64,000 nt of DNA, taken from contig NZ_AYTW01000005.1 of assembly GCF_002752635.1 (NCBI RefSeq), positions 186,001 through 250,000 of the forward strand. Direction: 5' to 3'. Position 1 is the first letter of the stretch, and each line of letters opens with the position of its first letter. The DNA comes from Mesotoga sp. Brook.08.105.5.1 (GTDB taxonomy: Bacteria; Thermotogota; Thermotogae; Petrotogales; Kosmotogaceae). A model generated the notes under the pieces. The model did no database searches, was not told where the DNA came from, and saw only the letters and a program-made list of their open reading frames with translations. The translations under genes and the position numbers were made by a program. Of this stretch, positions 18,001 to 25,642 are shown piece after piece.

Positions 18001-21000
18001 TCGTTGGCATGAAAGAAAGTGTTGAGAGGACAGTCGAATTGATCAAGATGCTGAGAAACGGTCTTGAGGCTCCACTGACCTCGAGAAAATACGACTACAT
18101 AATAATGCCTGCAAGCGAAGGCACATTCGAGACGATCAGACAAGTACTTTCGGAACTGAAGATAGACGCTACTGCTTTGAGCTTTGGAAGCAACGTGATA
18201 ATTGTCGGATACGGTGAAGACCTTGAAAATGCAGCGAGCGTCGTGAAATCGATAAATGAACGAACCGTCATACTTGAGACCGACAAGGAACTCAAGTACG
18301 CTTTCACTGATATTCCAAACGACAGGATCGGCGAGTTCACTGCCATACTTGGGAGTCTCGGACTAGATGTTGAGCTTCTCTCATCTCCTTCCGGCGTTAT
18401 TCTGGTTGGAACCGAAGAGGAGTCGACAAAGGCGATAGAAGTTATCCATTCGGTGCTTTCAAGGGCGGAAGAAGATGAGGCGGTCGAATCTAGATTCTTC
18501 AACAACCCTGCCGGCTGGGAAGATGGCAAGCTAGTTTCATACTTGAGGGGTTATTTGGGAGAAAAGGAGTGGGCAAAGGTAAGCGTAACACCGGTCCAGT
18601 CAGGTTATCTCATTGTGGGCCCCACGGCAATTCTTGACCGAATAAACACCGAAACAACCAGGCTTTCAGGTCTTGAGAGACCTCACTACGAGATAGTTGA
18701 GTCCGTTCCTTCAATTCAGAATCTGCAGAGTATGCTGGAGAAGATGGGACTTGCAGTTACAGTTGTTACCGTTGATGGAAGGTCGATGGTGATAGGTCCG
18801 GAAAGCGATGTTCGTTCTACCGTAAGAGTCTTCGGCGAACTTGCTGAAGGCATAGTGCTTCCCAAGGGCGATGAACCTGACATCTTTGCGTTTGTGGAAA
18901 TCCCAACTGAGGAGACCGACAGTTTCAGAGCGATCTTCTCTAGGCTGGGTATTCGTATTGATCTTCTGAATACGCCAACCGGAGTAATAGCGGTCGGCCA
19001 AAAGGAAAATGTCAAGAAGGCCGAAGAGACTATTAGCTCGATACTCTCGCGAAGAGAGGTTCAGGTTGTTGACGGCGAACAGAGTTATCTGGTTGTCGAG
19101 GTTCGTGACGGATTTGATCTTGCGGCCGCCCAATCAGTCAAATCGGCGTTCAACATAAACGTCTATCCTCTTTCTGTAGCCGGGAGACTTGTAGTGATCG
19201 GGGCAGAGAAGGAGATTGAAAGATTCGTACAGATAAGGAACGATATTATCAGCGAACACAAAGTCACAGTTATAGTTCCTCGTGAAGTTACCATCGAAGA
19301 ACTCGATGGGATAATTAACACACTTGGCCTGGAAATCTCCGTTCTCGAGATTCGGGGCAGCTTCGTCGTTTATGGAAAGGAAGGAGAGATTGAACAGGTA
19401 AGGGACATTCTTAACCGCCTAACTTCCGATAAACCGTCCGAGAAGTCTCAAGAAATGCGCATCTTCAATGGGATAGGCCATAGTACTGATTTCCTGAATC
19501 AGCTTCTGTCAAGTATGAACTCCTCTCTAATCGTTTTCGGAGAGGGAGACAGAATAGTGGTCGTTGGAAACGAAGAGGATATTGTTGTCTTTGAGAGTCT
19601 TCTCAAGGAGATGGGGTCGGCGCCGACGGCGGAGAGCCTTACGGCACAGTTCTTCCCGAAACTCGAAGGCTGGAGTGGCGAGACTCTCTCTGATTTCTTC
19701 ATGGCGATGAGCTTTGCCGTGAAGGTATTCCACGAGAGTAGTCAAGGCTACCTTCTAATAGGTCCCGAAGATCAGCTTGCGGAAATACCGGCTTTGATGG
19801 ACGGTCTCGAGTTGAAGACGAAGAAGCTGACCACCCTGTACACTATTCCATCCGGGATGACGTTTGAGGAGTTACGGGAGATACTAGTTTCCGCCGGTTT
19901 CAACCTCTCCTATACAAAGCTGGGGCAAAGCATGTCCGTATCGGGTCTCGAAGAGGATGTTAATATGGCTGTTGCTCTACTTGATGAAGTTATTCGAAGC
20001 GGGCTAGGAAAAGGAGTCTCTTATAGACTTGCGAAACTTCCTGCCGAACTGACTCTCGAAAAGTTTGAGAGGATTCTGAGCGACATGGCCCTCAGTATTT
20101 CAGCTGTTCAAGTTGACGGGGAAGTGATGTTAATTGGCCCTGATAGTGACTTAAGAACGGCCAAAGAGATAGTTGAATACCTAACTCCAGAGGATCCTGC
20201 GGTCGATGAGAAGAGAGTGTACTCAATAGTCCCGTTGGGTGATGGGCTTTCGCTAGCCGAAATGGCGGCCCTTGTTGAGAGTCTATCGCTCAATGTCCAG
20301 ATTCTTCCAGTCGGTAGAGACGTGGTTTCGATTGGTACCCAGAGTAATGTTGACCGCTTCAGAGAATTGGTGAGTTCGGTCTCTGCAACATTGGGAATAG
20401 GGAAATTTGAGAGCCCCGAATACGAAATCGTTGAGCTAGTAGAAGAGATTTCTTTGGGGCAGTTCAGAGAGCTTCTTTCCTCTCTCAATATACCTGTAAA
20501 GATCGTAGAAGTAGCGGATTACATTGTGTTCATTGGTTCAGGAGAAAACAACGCAAGAGCAGTTGAGCTCTTCTCAAAGTTTGAAAAAGAGGATCAAGAA
20601 CCCGAAACTGACGAGATCGAATTCGCTACGATCTCATTGCCGGAGGGTTTCGATCTCAGTTCACTGGAGGCTGTGTTAGATAAGCTAAGGTTCAGTGTGG
20701 ATCTGGATTCAGTAGGCAACGTTCTGCTTCTTATCGGAACCAGAGAATCGATAGAGAACGCTCTGGCACTTGTGGAAAGGCTCGTTCAGGTGTCTACCGG
20801 CGATTCGGGAGAGAAGAGTGAATTTGAAATTCTTGATCTTGAAGACGAAGTCTCATCGAACTTGCTTAATCAGCTCTTCAGGTTGATCGGCGTCAAAGTG
20901 GAGATTCTCGAAAGCGATACTGCGCTTGTGTTTGTCGGAACTAGAACGGATCTGGAGATGGCCGTCGATGTCTACAACTCACTTGGAAAAACTGTCGAGG

Positions 21001-23777
21001 CAGACGAAGGTCCGCTGTCTTACACAATTACTATCCTTCCAAGGAATCTGACGCCCGGGCAGCTTGAGATTGCCTTCGAGTCGATTCAGATACCGGTTGG
21101 TATTATTGAAGCAGGTGATTATGCGATAATCGTCGGAACCAAGCCCTCCCTTGCGAGAGCTCAAGAGTTGATTTCCTCTCTACGGATAGGGATAGATTCG
21201 AGCGGAACTTCTGCCGATGGATCTATCTCTTATAAGACTTTTGTACAGCCGGATGGAACTCAAATCGACCAATTTGAGACGATTGCGGGATTGATGGAAC
21301 TGAAGCTCAAATTTGAATCGGTCGGAGACAGGGTCTTCATGATAGGTACTGGTGAGGATATTGCTGAATTTGAGGAGATTCTAGGCGGTCTTACAAGCGA
21401 GAAAGCAGGGATTGTAAATGAATCAAGGTTCGCAAAGAGACTCTCCGGAATCGATGCAGAAACTCTTAATGCGTATCTTGAGGCAAAAGCGATTTCTCTT
21501 TCTGGAGTCTTCGATGTGAGCGGTGGTTATTTGCTAATTGGAACCCGCGAATCAGTCGACGAAGCACAGGCCGTGATAGACTACCTGGTTAACAACCAGC
21601 AGGTCCACTTCGCTTATATTGATTTACCTGCCAGTATGACTCCTGAGATTCTTCAAGCTATGGTTAGCGATCTTCTTCTGGAGGTATCCGTAGTTCAAAT
21701 CACACCATCTAGGTACATGATAGTCGGTAACTTTGATGATGTAACAGCACTGAAAGAGGTACTTATCGAAGCAGTAACGATAGAGGCTAAATTCCTGTCC
21801 TATTCCCTTATCACAGTGGGGCAGGCCTTCTTAGAGGATTTAGCGAGCGTCTATTCCGCTCAGGGGAGCCAAAGATCAGGAATGGATAGCCTTGAGGAGG
21901 CTCTTGAGAACATTGGTGTATCTGTCTTCATCGGTAGGTTCGATACTCGCCTCCTCTTGGTAGGAGAGAGTGACCACGTTGACTTCGCGAGAGAGCTTAT
22001 TTCAGAGCTGAATCAGAATGCGGGCAGCGAGGAAGCATCAGAGCAAATTAACATCGAAGACCTTCCTCCTGTTAGCGGCTGGAGCACAGAACAAGTCAGA
22101 CAGTTTCTGGAAGCCGCGGAAATTCAGCTGAAATCAATCATTGAATACTCAGGAAGACTCATTGGAATTGGGACTCAGGTCGGGCTTGAGAACGCTAGGG
22201 CAGCACTGAACATACTCGCTGTTGATTCTAAAAGAGAGTCGGTGAGGATCGAGAAGAACCTCGTCACACAGGCCCAGTTAGCGGAACTGATCTTCAAACT
22301 GGGTCTCGAAATCGAATTTGTCGACCTAGATCGGCAGTGGTTGCTTATAGGTGATCCTGAGTCTCTAATGGTAATTACCAGGACAGTCGAGGAGGCAGCT
22401 GCCGATAGGGAGATTTCGAGATACATAACCGATCTCACGGTGAATCCTGAGGAACTGGCCTCTCTCTTAAGAGAATCGATCGAGGGTATCACGGTTCAGA
22501 CATTCACCGAACTTCAGATGCTGCTGATAAAATCGAAGAGTTCAGCTCTCCTTGATATGGCCGAAAGGATGATCAAAGAGGTCCAGGAGTCGAGAAAGGC
22601 AGTAGATCCGCTGGAAAGGGGAGTAGTGGTTGAGGGAAAGCTTGTCCAGATAAATGTCGCCAATCAGGATCTGGAAGAGTTGTTGAGACTAGTGGCCGGC
22701 AAGCTTCAAATCTCGCTCCTTTTCATTGACGACATAAATGAGAGGATCACCATGTCTGTCAAGGATCTCACATGGGAAGCTCTTACCAAAGTAATAAATG
22801 CCACGAAGCCGGTTGAGATAAGCAGAATCGATGATATCTATGCGGTGACAAAGAAGGAACAGAAGGCCGGTGAAGAACCGACCGATGTTGAACTAGTCTA
22901 TCGTGTTTACCACAATGTTGAAGAAGTAACAAGGCTTATCGAGTTCTATGGAGGTGAAGTTCTCTCAGATCCGGTGAACGGATATATAGTAGTCAGAGGC
23001 CTGGCCAAATCAAGAGTTGATAATATCTTTGACGAAATTGGATCCGATCTCTCGCGTCCTAAAAAGCAGGTACGAATCGAAACAAGGCTCGTGGATAAAT
23101 CGCTTGTTGATGATATTCAGAGGGAGTTCAAGACGGCAATAGGGATTAACACTCCTGAGATTCTCATTGAAAGCGGTTCGATAGATCTCGACTTCAAAAT
23201 CATCGACTATCTTGATTTTACGAAACTGATTGATGATATCGTAAATACGGCAGTCGTGAAGATCGGGGCAGACCTGAGCAATAGGGACACTGATTCCGAC
23301 CTTATCTCCAGTCCTTCGATAGTCTCAATGAGTGGTCAGGAAGCGAAGATTCATATCGGGGACACCATTCCCTACCTGGTTCGAACAATCGAGTACGTAG
23401 ATGGTAATCCCGTAGAAATCGAGACTATCGAGTATCTGAACACAGGAGTCGAATTAAGAATTACTCCAACTGTCAATGATGACGGCAAGATACTTCTCGA
23501 TCTCTTTATAAAAGTCAGCGAGCCCGAGAAGTATCAGGACGGAACACGAACGCTATATGGTGAGAAGACGAGAGAAGCAAACAGCAGACTGATTATTTCG
23601 AACGGCAATACATTGACGATCGGTGGACTTGTTGCAAACAAGGATACTGTAACCGTTAATAAGATGCCTTTCTTGAGCGATTTGCCGTTTATCGGTAAGT
23701 TGTTTACTACCGAAAACAGAACGTCTGATAAGAGAGAACTGGTTATCTTTATCACAGCGGAGGTGGTAGAGCCGTGA
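12087..23777 (+). CDS. pilQ: Giant secretin (PilQ/GspD family) with about 48 tandem periplasmic modules
   Basis: Secretins form the outer-membrane channel of type IV pili and type II secretion. This 3,896-residue protein is four to six times the usual size. It has a signal peptide (RRIAVLFLVLGIFCIGFS), a possible AMIN-like domain (residues 33-125), then from about 190 to 3510 some 48 related modules of about 70 residues. Each ends in a strand-turn-helix signature such as YIIVGPAELL or MIIGSRENVEEA. The C-terminus is a standard secretin: an STN/N0-like domain (about 3513-3572), an N1-like domain (3603-3655, GYIVVRGLAKSRVDN) and the secretin domain (about 3661-3896; LISSPSIVSMSGQEAKIHIG, then LPFIGKLF). 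GTG 12087 is used; GTG 12096 is possible. It ends the PilCMNO-like operon, and amrB overlaps its stop. Confidence 0.93.
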   Translation: MIRVRRIAVLFLVLGIFCIGFSNQLNSVIPTMDAESVTVTLIFKDKVTDYNIQSNPSRTIYSLAMNGVSGRDMNLPLRMGPVEGLWTRQDPKRLSVNVALLIPAIDDPEVTIMENVVTLRFFRSNINVNIEKFTTYGMTVSTAMTYLFSEEMLDLSYIISPSVRNEQVVVGFSLAMPEDILRNILTSLGDRVAYSYLTDGTFYLGSPEEVQDLVNAFWKTYIGVDFNIEGETVSEQIERLRKTLPVNSYIEYLPNEASLMVFGDLQTHMSLSAALTKNTVTKEYSVPWEITNVDVEPLTAYYELARSLNSLLFSESLTIVSIPEFNKLIFSGNDSQVTALYEYLDLYRLYLTSEDLDSSRTRVTLTLPDNFFLIEDVLKLARASGSGLPDDGTLVGAIFGILQSYAVYEELSVDRTFEPIGKVTFELPNYLVPVLERIADSFSAISEDVSYLMVNYHHTIEESIVAQVERITGSIIEPLGERKGYIVKGAKSSIETAEYLLSLFTGITFDDYDSTYLELKTNDSYEEVSSFLGTFFAAQGLVESEYTIQQIADRLVFMYGPSGIMGRAINELEQHERQIYRVTRESILEISPEIYSSGLGDLLETILVENETADFIASAGLLVIRAYPERLSEIEGIIEERIPRITEMVESKMASQETRLSLQIRAIPGWDIEKFRAYLRDFLGLRLFSDITLTTSGNGYIVIATESVLEAVSAEAEKLREFENPSYRLETSIPSLSQFEVLLQRLGIAATIVPVENQFMIIGSRENVEEASRLVRQLSSGLPVQGDVSEAKLEYKYEFINLPYSEIQGISELLNKLSLSVEFVNTPTGVAVVATEDRLEDAMAVISSILSRIETIETGPKSYSLIDVELSLVGSLEEILTLLGYEIDLVETPVGIIGIGVETQLAKAKKIVDEILKKEPTSLLQEVDADSSYLIISSKPEIAIESLNSVINVFGFDLVITEIYDKIVVVGNSFDLQFFRGLYGEILTSESAEGAFASKEIFGVPGWDSERLLSYLGVVLGVDKTASISLVQTAKGYIINCPESILESVERELDRLRKIESPFYSIERRMPSLNELNSLLVRLGVIVDILKVDDYFVIIGTEPNVKQTIEIVAKLLEIIGDEPEVGETVFELSQISGEDSAAFRGIFSSIGIEVELLDSPSGVLIIGERKEVAKAMETSESILEKRPSTIVTESVFEFVSVSSDEIGDYSLVLEKMGINAELLSSPSGALLIGSSEEVSRAKTVVQTIVDQKKEIGPSEDRRNVSTFVKKVAGWSNEMLSSYLRDYLGEDLYSRVSIAPSVSGYIIVGPAELLKTIEEEIARLEEIQDPHFMVQRALPPLDQLELLIDALGIKVGIIPVEDKYLIVGNRDSVDRTGKLIDQLIDAIYPEGEPEEQALESKTFIFLPVRPEDIAPLEIVMEKLGVVSEFIQISTGVVAVGSGEELLKALDIVESVMAHSESVSAELSLRFRFVDVRSDSIAQLLPIIERLSIDVELLNTPTGVVAIGAESELERAEELIEAINSRESQDVPLQDKYESFLLLPLSSGITVQSLEPALELLNYRVFAVAVADKIVAIGEEEDLLKFRSLYKQLQAQEIEREERVSLDIKAIPGWDLARVSEYLRLFLGVDDFERISIVTSSSGFVALTPSVLAEVVKAEISRLREFENPTFAVFDRIPPVDNLEGLLARLGVMVDLAKMGSSTIVIGSGEDVRRTSQIMEQLLKSVSQDVTVPEAVEYRVVDISVEDIGSFNAILERLAIEVSLITSPSGVIVIGSQEAVERTILVVDDILSRRTTAQVYEPTYAFTGIQSREIDSYQAILDKLGAEVELLPSATGVLMIGDREKVETAIKTVNAILEREALVAETEGEKGRVSNVAAVVPGWNDAKYASYFMDFLGEDDFSRISITPSSSGYIVVGPQEVISRLVSEADRLAGIEDPFFVIETSLPAIDQLDTLLERLGLKVTILPVGDKHLVVGMKESVERTVELIKMLRNGLEAPLTSRKYDYIIMPASEGTFETIRQVLSELKIDATALSFGSNVIIVGYGEDLENAASVVKSINERTVILETDKELKYAFTDIPNDRIGEFTAILGSLGLDVELLSSPSGVILVGTEEESTKAIEVIHSVLSRAEEDEAVESRFFNNPAGWEDGKLVSYLRGYLGEKEWAKVSVTPVQSGYLIVGPTAILDRINTETTRLSGLERPHYEIVESVPSIQNLQSMLEKMGLAVTVVTVDGRSMVIGPESDVRSTVRVFGELAEGIVLPKGDEPDIFAFVEIPTEETDSFRAIFSRLGIRIDLLNTPTGVIAVGQKENVKKAEETISSILSRREVQVVDGEQSYLVVEVRDGFDLAAAQSVKSAFNINVYPLSVAGRLVVIGAEKEIERFVQIRNDIISEHKVTVIVPREVTIEELDGIINTLGLEISVLEIRGSFVVYGKEGEIEQVRDILNRLTSDKPSEKSQEMRIFNGIGHSTDFLNQLLSSMNSSLIVFGEGDRIVVVGNEEDIVVFESLLKEMGSAPTAESLTAQFFPKLEGWSGETLSDFFMAMSFAVKVFHESSQGYLLIGPEDQLAEIPALMDGLELKTKKLTTLYTIPSGMTFEELREILVSAGFNLSYTKLGQSMSVSGLEEDVNMAVALLDEVIRSGLGKGVSYRLAKLPAELTLEKFERILSDMALSISAVQVDGEVMLIGPDSDLRTAKEIVEYLTPEDPAVDEKRVYSIVPLGDGLSLAEMAALVESLSLNVQILPVGRDVVSIGTQSNVDRFRELVSSVSATLGIGKFESPEYEIVELVEEISLGQFRELLSSLNIPVKIVEVADYIVFIGSGENNARAVELFSKFEKEDQEPETDEIEFATISLPEGFDLSSLEAVLDKLRFSVDLDSVGNVLLLIGTRESIENALALVERLVQVSTGDSGEKSEFEILDLEDEVSSNLLNQLFRLIGVKVEILESDTALVFVGTRTDLEMAVDVYNSLGKTVEADEGPLSYTITILPRNLTPGQLEIAFESIQIPVGIIEAGDYAIIVGTKPSLARAQELISSLRIGIDSSGTSADGSISYKTFVQPDGTQIDQFETIAGLMELKLKFESVGDRVFMIGTGEDIAEFEEILGGLTSEKAGIVNESRFAKRLSGIDAETLNAYLEAKAISLSGVFDVSGGYLLIGTRESVDEAQAVIDYLVNNQQVHFAYIDLPASMTPEILQAMVSDLLLEVSVVQITPSRYMIVGNFDDVTALKEVLIEAVTIEAKFLSYSLITVGQAFLEDLASVYSAQGSQRSGMDSLEEALENIGVSVFIGRFDTRLLLVGESDHVDFARELISELNQNAGSEEASEQINIEDLPPVSGWSTEQVRQFLEAAEIQLKSIIEYSGRLIGIGTQVGLENARAALNILAVDSKRESVRIEKNLVTQAQLAELIFKLGLEIEFVDLDRQWLLIGDPESLMVITRTVEEAAADREISRYITDLTVNPEELASLLRESIEGITVQTFTELQMLLIKSKSSALLDMAERMIKEVQESRKAVDPLERGVVVEGKLVQINVANQDLEELLRLVAGKLQISLLFIDDINERITMSVKDLTWEALTKVINATKPVEISRIDDIYAVTKKEQKAGEEPTDVELVYRVYHNVEEVTRLIEFYGGEVLSDPVNGYIVVRGLAKSRVDNIFDEIGSDLSRPKKQVRIETRLVDKSLVDDIQREFKTAIGINTPEILIESGSIDLDFKIIDYLDFTKLIDDIVNTAVVKIGADLSNRDTDSDLISSPSIVSMSGQEAKIHIGDTIPYLVRTIEYVDGNPVEIETIEYLNTGVELRITPTVNDDGKILLDLFIKVSEPEKYQDGTRTLYGEKTREANSRLIISNGNTLTIGGLVANKDTVTVNKMPFLSDLPFIGKLFTTENRTSDKRELVIFITAEVVEP
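14085..18516 (+). repeat. Higher-order protein-coding repeat blocks inside the giant secretin gene
   Basis: A GW-containing module (PGWD...YL..FLG...GYIVVGP) recurs with its Trp at residues 670, 1007, 1274, 1612, 1881 and 2144. The intervals are 337, 267, 338, 269 and 263 residues, four or five 67-residue modules each. The order is GW module, P..QLE..L.RLG module, two SPSGVIVIG-type modules and, in the longer blocks, an extra module. The five-plus-four pattern repeats with a period of about 605 residues (1.8 kb). Further, more diverged GW-type modules occur near residues 2529, 3122 and 3332. Confidence 0.8.
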
Positions 23778-24601
23778 AAAGGAGCCCCGTTGTCAGCGGC
23801 AAGTTCTACGCAGATGACGGTGAGGACCTCAAGAGCCAGATCAAGAATTGCTTCTTTCATCCGATAGGGCCAGGGAGTCTCCCTAAGAATCCTGGAAGAT
23901 CTGAAAGCTCAGTTGGTTTGGTAGTGCCGCATGCGGGGTACATGGCAAGCGGTCCAGTTGCTGCCTGGAGCTATTGGAAGTCGTATTCTCTAATTACCCC
24001 TTCAACGGTGATAATTATCGGTCCCAATCATACCGGCCTTGGGACCAGACTATCTCTATGGAATGAAGATTCTTGGGGCACACCTCTGGGTGAAGTAGAG
24101 ATAGATAAAGAGCTTGGGAAGTCAATTATGACTATGTCTAGCGGACTTGTGGTATCTGATACGGCCGCCCACCTGTACGAACACTCTATAGAAGTCCAGC
24201 TACCGTTCCTGCAGTTTATATACAGTGACTTCAAAATCGTGCCGATAATTATGAGTGATCAAAGACTGGAAGTGGCATTAATGGTTTCCGGGCTGCTAAG
24301 GAAGATCCTGAGTGAGAAGAGTAACCTACTGATAATCGCTTCCTCGGATCTGAATCACTACGAGTCTCACGAAACAACTATCGAGAAAGACAGGAGACTA
24401 GTGAATCTTGTCAAGGAGAGGAAGTACGCAGAGGCATACGATATATCCAGAAGCGAGCGAATCACTGCCTGTGGTCTAGGACCTATGGTGGCTGTTAGAG
24501 AAACCTTTGAATCGATGGATATACTATGCAACACGACGAGCGGCGAAGTCATCGGAGACAGGTACAGAACTGTCGGTTATCTTGCTGCCTTGCTTAAGTG
24601 A
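23774..24601 (+). CDS. amrB: Memo-family protein (AmmeMemoRadiSam system protein B-like)
   Basis: The Memo family is structurally related to class III extradiol dioxygenases; the bacterial role is unsettled. The 275-residue protein starts with the family motif VVSGKFYADDGEDL. It has the conserved VVPHAGYMASGPVAAWSYW, IIGPNHTGLG, EHSIEVQLPFLQ with a metal-site His, IIASSDLNHYESH and the C-terminal CGLGPMVAV. GTG 23774 overlaps the secretin stop, so it is translationally coupled to the pilus operon. The partner AMMECR1 and radical SAM genes of the usual trio are not adjacent, so any link to pilus function is only positional. Confidence 0.9.
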   Translation: MKRSPVVSGKFYADDGEDLKSQIKNCFFHPIGPGSLPKNPGRSESSVGLVVPHAGYMASGPVAAWSYWKSYSLITPSTVIIIGPNHTGLGTRLSLWNEDSWGTPLGEVEIDKELGKSIMTMSSGLVVSDTAAHLYEHSIEVQLPFLQFIYSDFKIVPIIMSDQRLEVALMVSGLLRKILSEKSNLLIIASSDLNHYESHETTIEKDRRLVNLVKERKYAEAYDISRSERITACGLGPMVAVRETFESMDILCNTTSGEVIGDRYRTVGYLAALLK

Positions 24602-24658
24602 GTTCCAAAATCAAAGAGCTCCATATTTGTTTGGCCTTCGGTACGTCATAAAAACACA

Positions 24659-24667
24659 TGCTATAAT
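24659..24667 (+). promoter_or_regulatory. Extended -10 promoter upstream of the small exported-protein gene
   Basis: TGCTATAAT (24659-24667) is an extended -10 element; no convincing -35 is present. It lies 22 bp before the GTG start at 24690, which has GGAGGTG in between. Confidence 0.5.
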
Positions 24668-24689
24668 CTCGATAAACTGGAGGTGTCGT

Positions 24690-25193
24690 GTGAAAGCGAT
24701 AGTTGTGTTCCTGATGGTAATCGTATTGGGTTCCTTGGGTTTTTCTTCGTTGATTATAGATGGTATTCACTACTCTGGTATAGAGTCGGAAAGTGATATG
24801 CTGATCTATGACGGAATAAACGCAGCATATGTCATTAGCCGAATAGGGAAGAACTCATTTGAAATTGGAGGAAACTTCTCCTTCATTTCTCCCTCTTCCT
24901 CGGAGCTATTCTATAAGAGCGGCCATTTTAACTCGATCCTAAAAGCCTTTGCTGGCCATGCATACGATCTTACAGAGGAATCGGCCGCCGGGCTAAGAGT
25001 TGTCTCTCGGGTTGGCCTTATGACTGCAAACTTTGAAAAATTCGGAATCTTCTTCTCGATTACTCCCGTCGTTTACGTTAGAGTTGGCTTTCTTTCCTTC
25101 GGAGTTTTGGCGGGCCTTGAGTTAGAGCAGTTCTTCGGAATGAAAACACTTCCAGTTGTTCATGCAGGCGGTGAGATTACTTACCGTTTCTAG
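24690..25193 (+). CDS. Small exported protein, possible outer-membrane beta-barrel
   Basis: I do not recognise a family. The 167-residue product has a clear signal peptide (VKAIVVFLMVIVLGSLGFSS) followed by alternating hydrophobic strands (FEIGGNFSFISP, FGIFFSITPVVYVRVG, FLSFGVLAGLELEQF) and ends in GGEITYRF. A terminal aromatic residue and amphipathic strands are typical of small outer-membrane barrels. GTG 24690 is chosen because TGGAGGTG precedes it and the signal peptide then begins at residue 1; the longer frame upstream overlaps amrB and has no ribosome site. It has its own extended -10 promoter. Confidence 0.65.
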   Translation: MKAIVVFLMVIVLGSLGFSSLIIDGIHYSGIESESDMLIYDGINAAYVISRIGKNSFEIGGNFSFISPSSSELFYKSGHFNSILKAFAGHAYDLTEESAAGLRVVSRVGLMTANFEKFGIFFSITPVVYVRVGFLSFGVLAGLELEQFFGMKTLPVVHAGGEITYRF

Positions 25194-25207
25194 CGGAGGT
25201 TGTCGAT

Positions 25208-25642
25208 ATGAGAGAGTTGGCCGTTGTTAAGGAGCTGGAAGGAGATACGGTGCTCCTGGAAAAGGCGCGAACCGAAGCCTGTTCTACGTGCGGTTCTAAG
25301 AATAACTGCGTTGTTTCTTTGGGCGATAAGAAAGTTACCTTAAAGGCCTTAAGGAATGGTGTAGAAGTCGATCCAGGGGATACTGTGGAAATAGAGACAG
25401 GGAAGCTAAACGCAACTAGGGTCTCGATGATTGTTTATGGAATACCCTTAGCCGTTTTCCTGGTTACTTTGATTGTGACGAACATCATTCTCAATTCTGA
25501 AGGATTGGCCCTAGGGGCAGCTTTTGCTTCAATTGTGGTTGTGTACGCGCTGATTGCAGTTTACGACAGAAGAAACAGGGAGAAGCTTATGCCAAAGATA
25601 ATTAGAAGGGTGGAGTTACCGGATGGATTCCTTGTTCGATGA
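25208..25642 (+). CDS. RseC/MucC-family (SoxR-reducing system) membrane protein
   Basis: RseC-type proteins are small inner-membrane proteins linked to Rnf/SoxR-reducing systems and envelope-stress control. The 144-residue product shows the family plan: an N-terminal domain with the cysteine cluster CSTCGSKNNC (about residues 23-32), a beta-rich stretch (VTLKALRNGVEVDPGDTVEI), then two transmembrane helices (about 75-96 and 100-118) and a charged tail. ATG 25208 is preceded by GCGGAGGTTG. The 3' end overlaps mutS2 by 20 bp. No rnf genes lie in the window, so its redox partner is unknown here. Confidence 0.85.
   Translation: MRELAVVKELEGDTVLLEKARTEACSTCGSKNNCVVSLGDKKVTLKALRNGVEVDPGDTVEIETGKLNATRVSMIVYGIPLAVFLVTLIVTNIILNSEGLALGAAFASIVVVYALIAVYDRRNREKLMPKIIRRVELPDGFLVR

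Noticed and set aside
12233-22492. Many minus-strand frames of 60-170 codons inside the secretin gene
   Set aside because: They recur in step with the repeat modules and have Ser-rich shadow composition, as expected opposite a repetitive coding sequence.
12087-23777. Reading the giant gene as an adhesin or Ig-repeat surface protein
   Set aside because: The C-terminus has a complete secretin domain, the modules resemble N1/KH folds rather than Ig folds, and the gene ends a PilCMNO-like operon.
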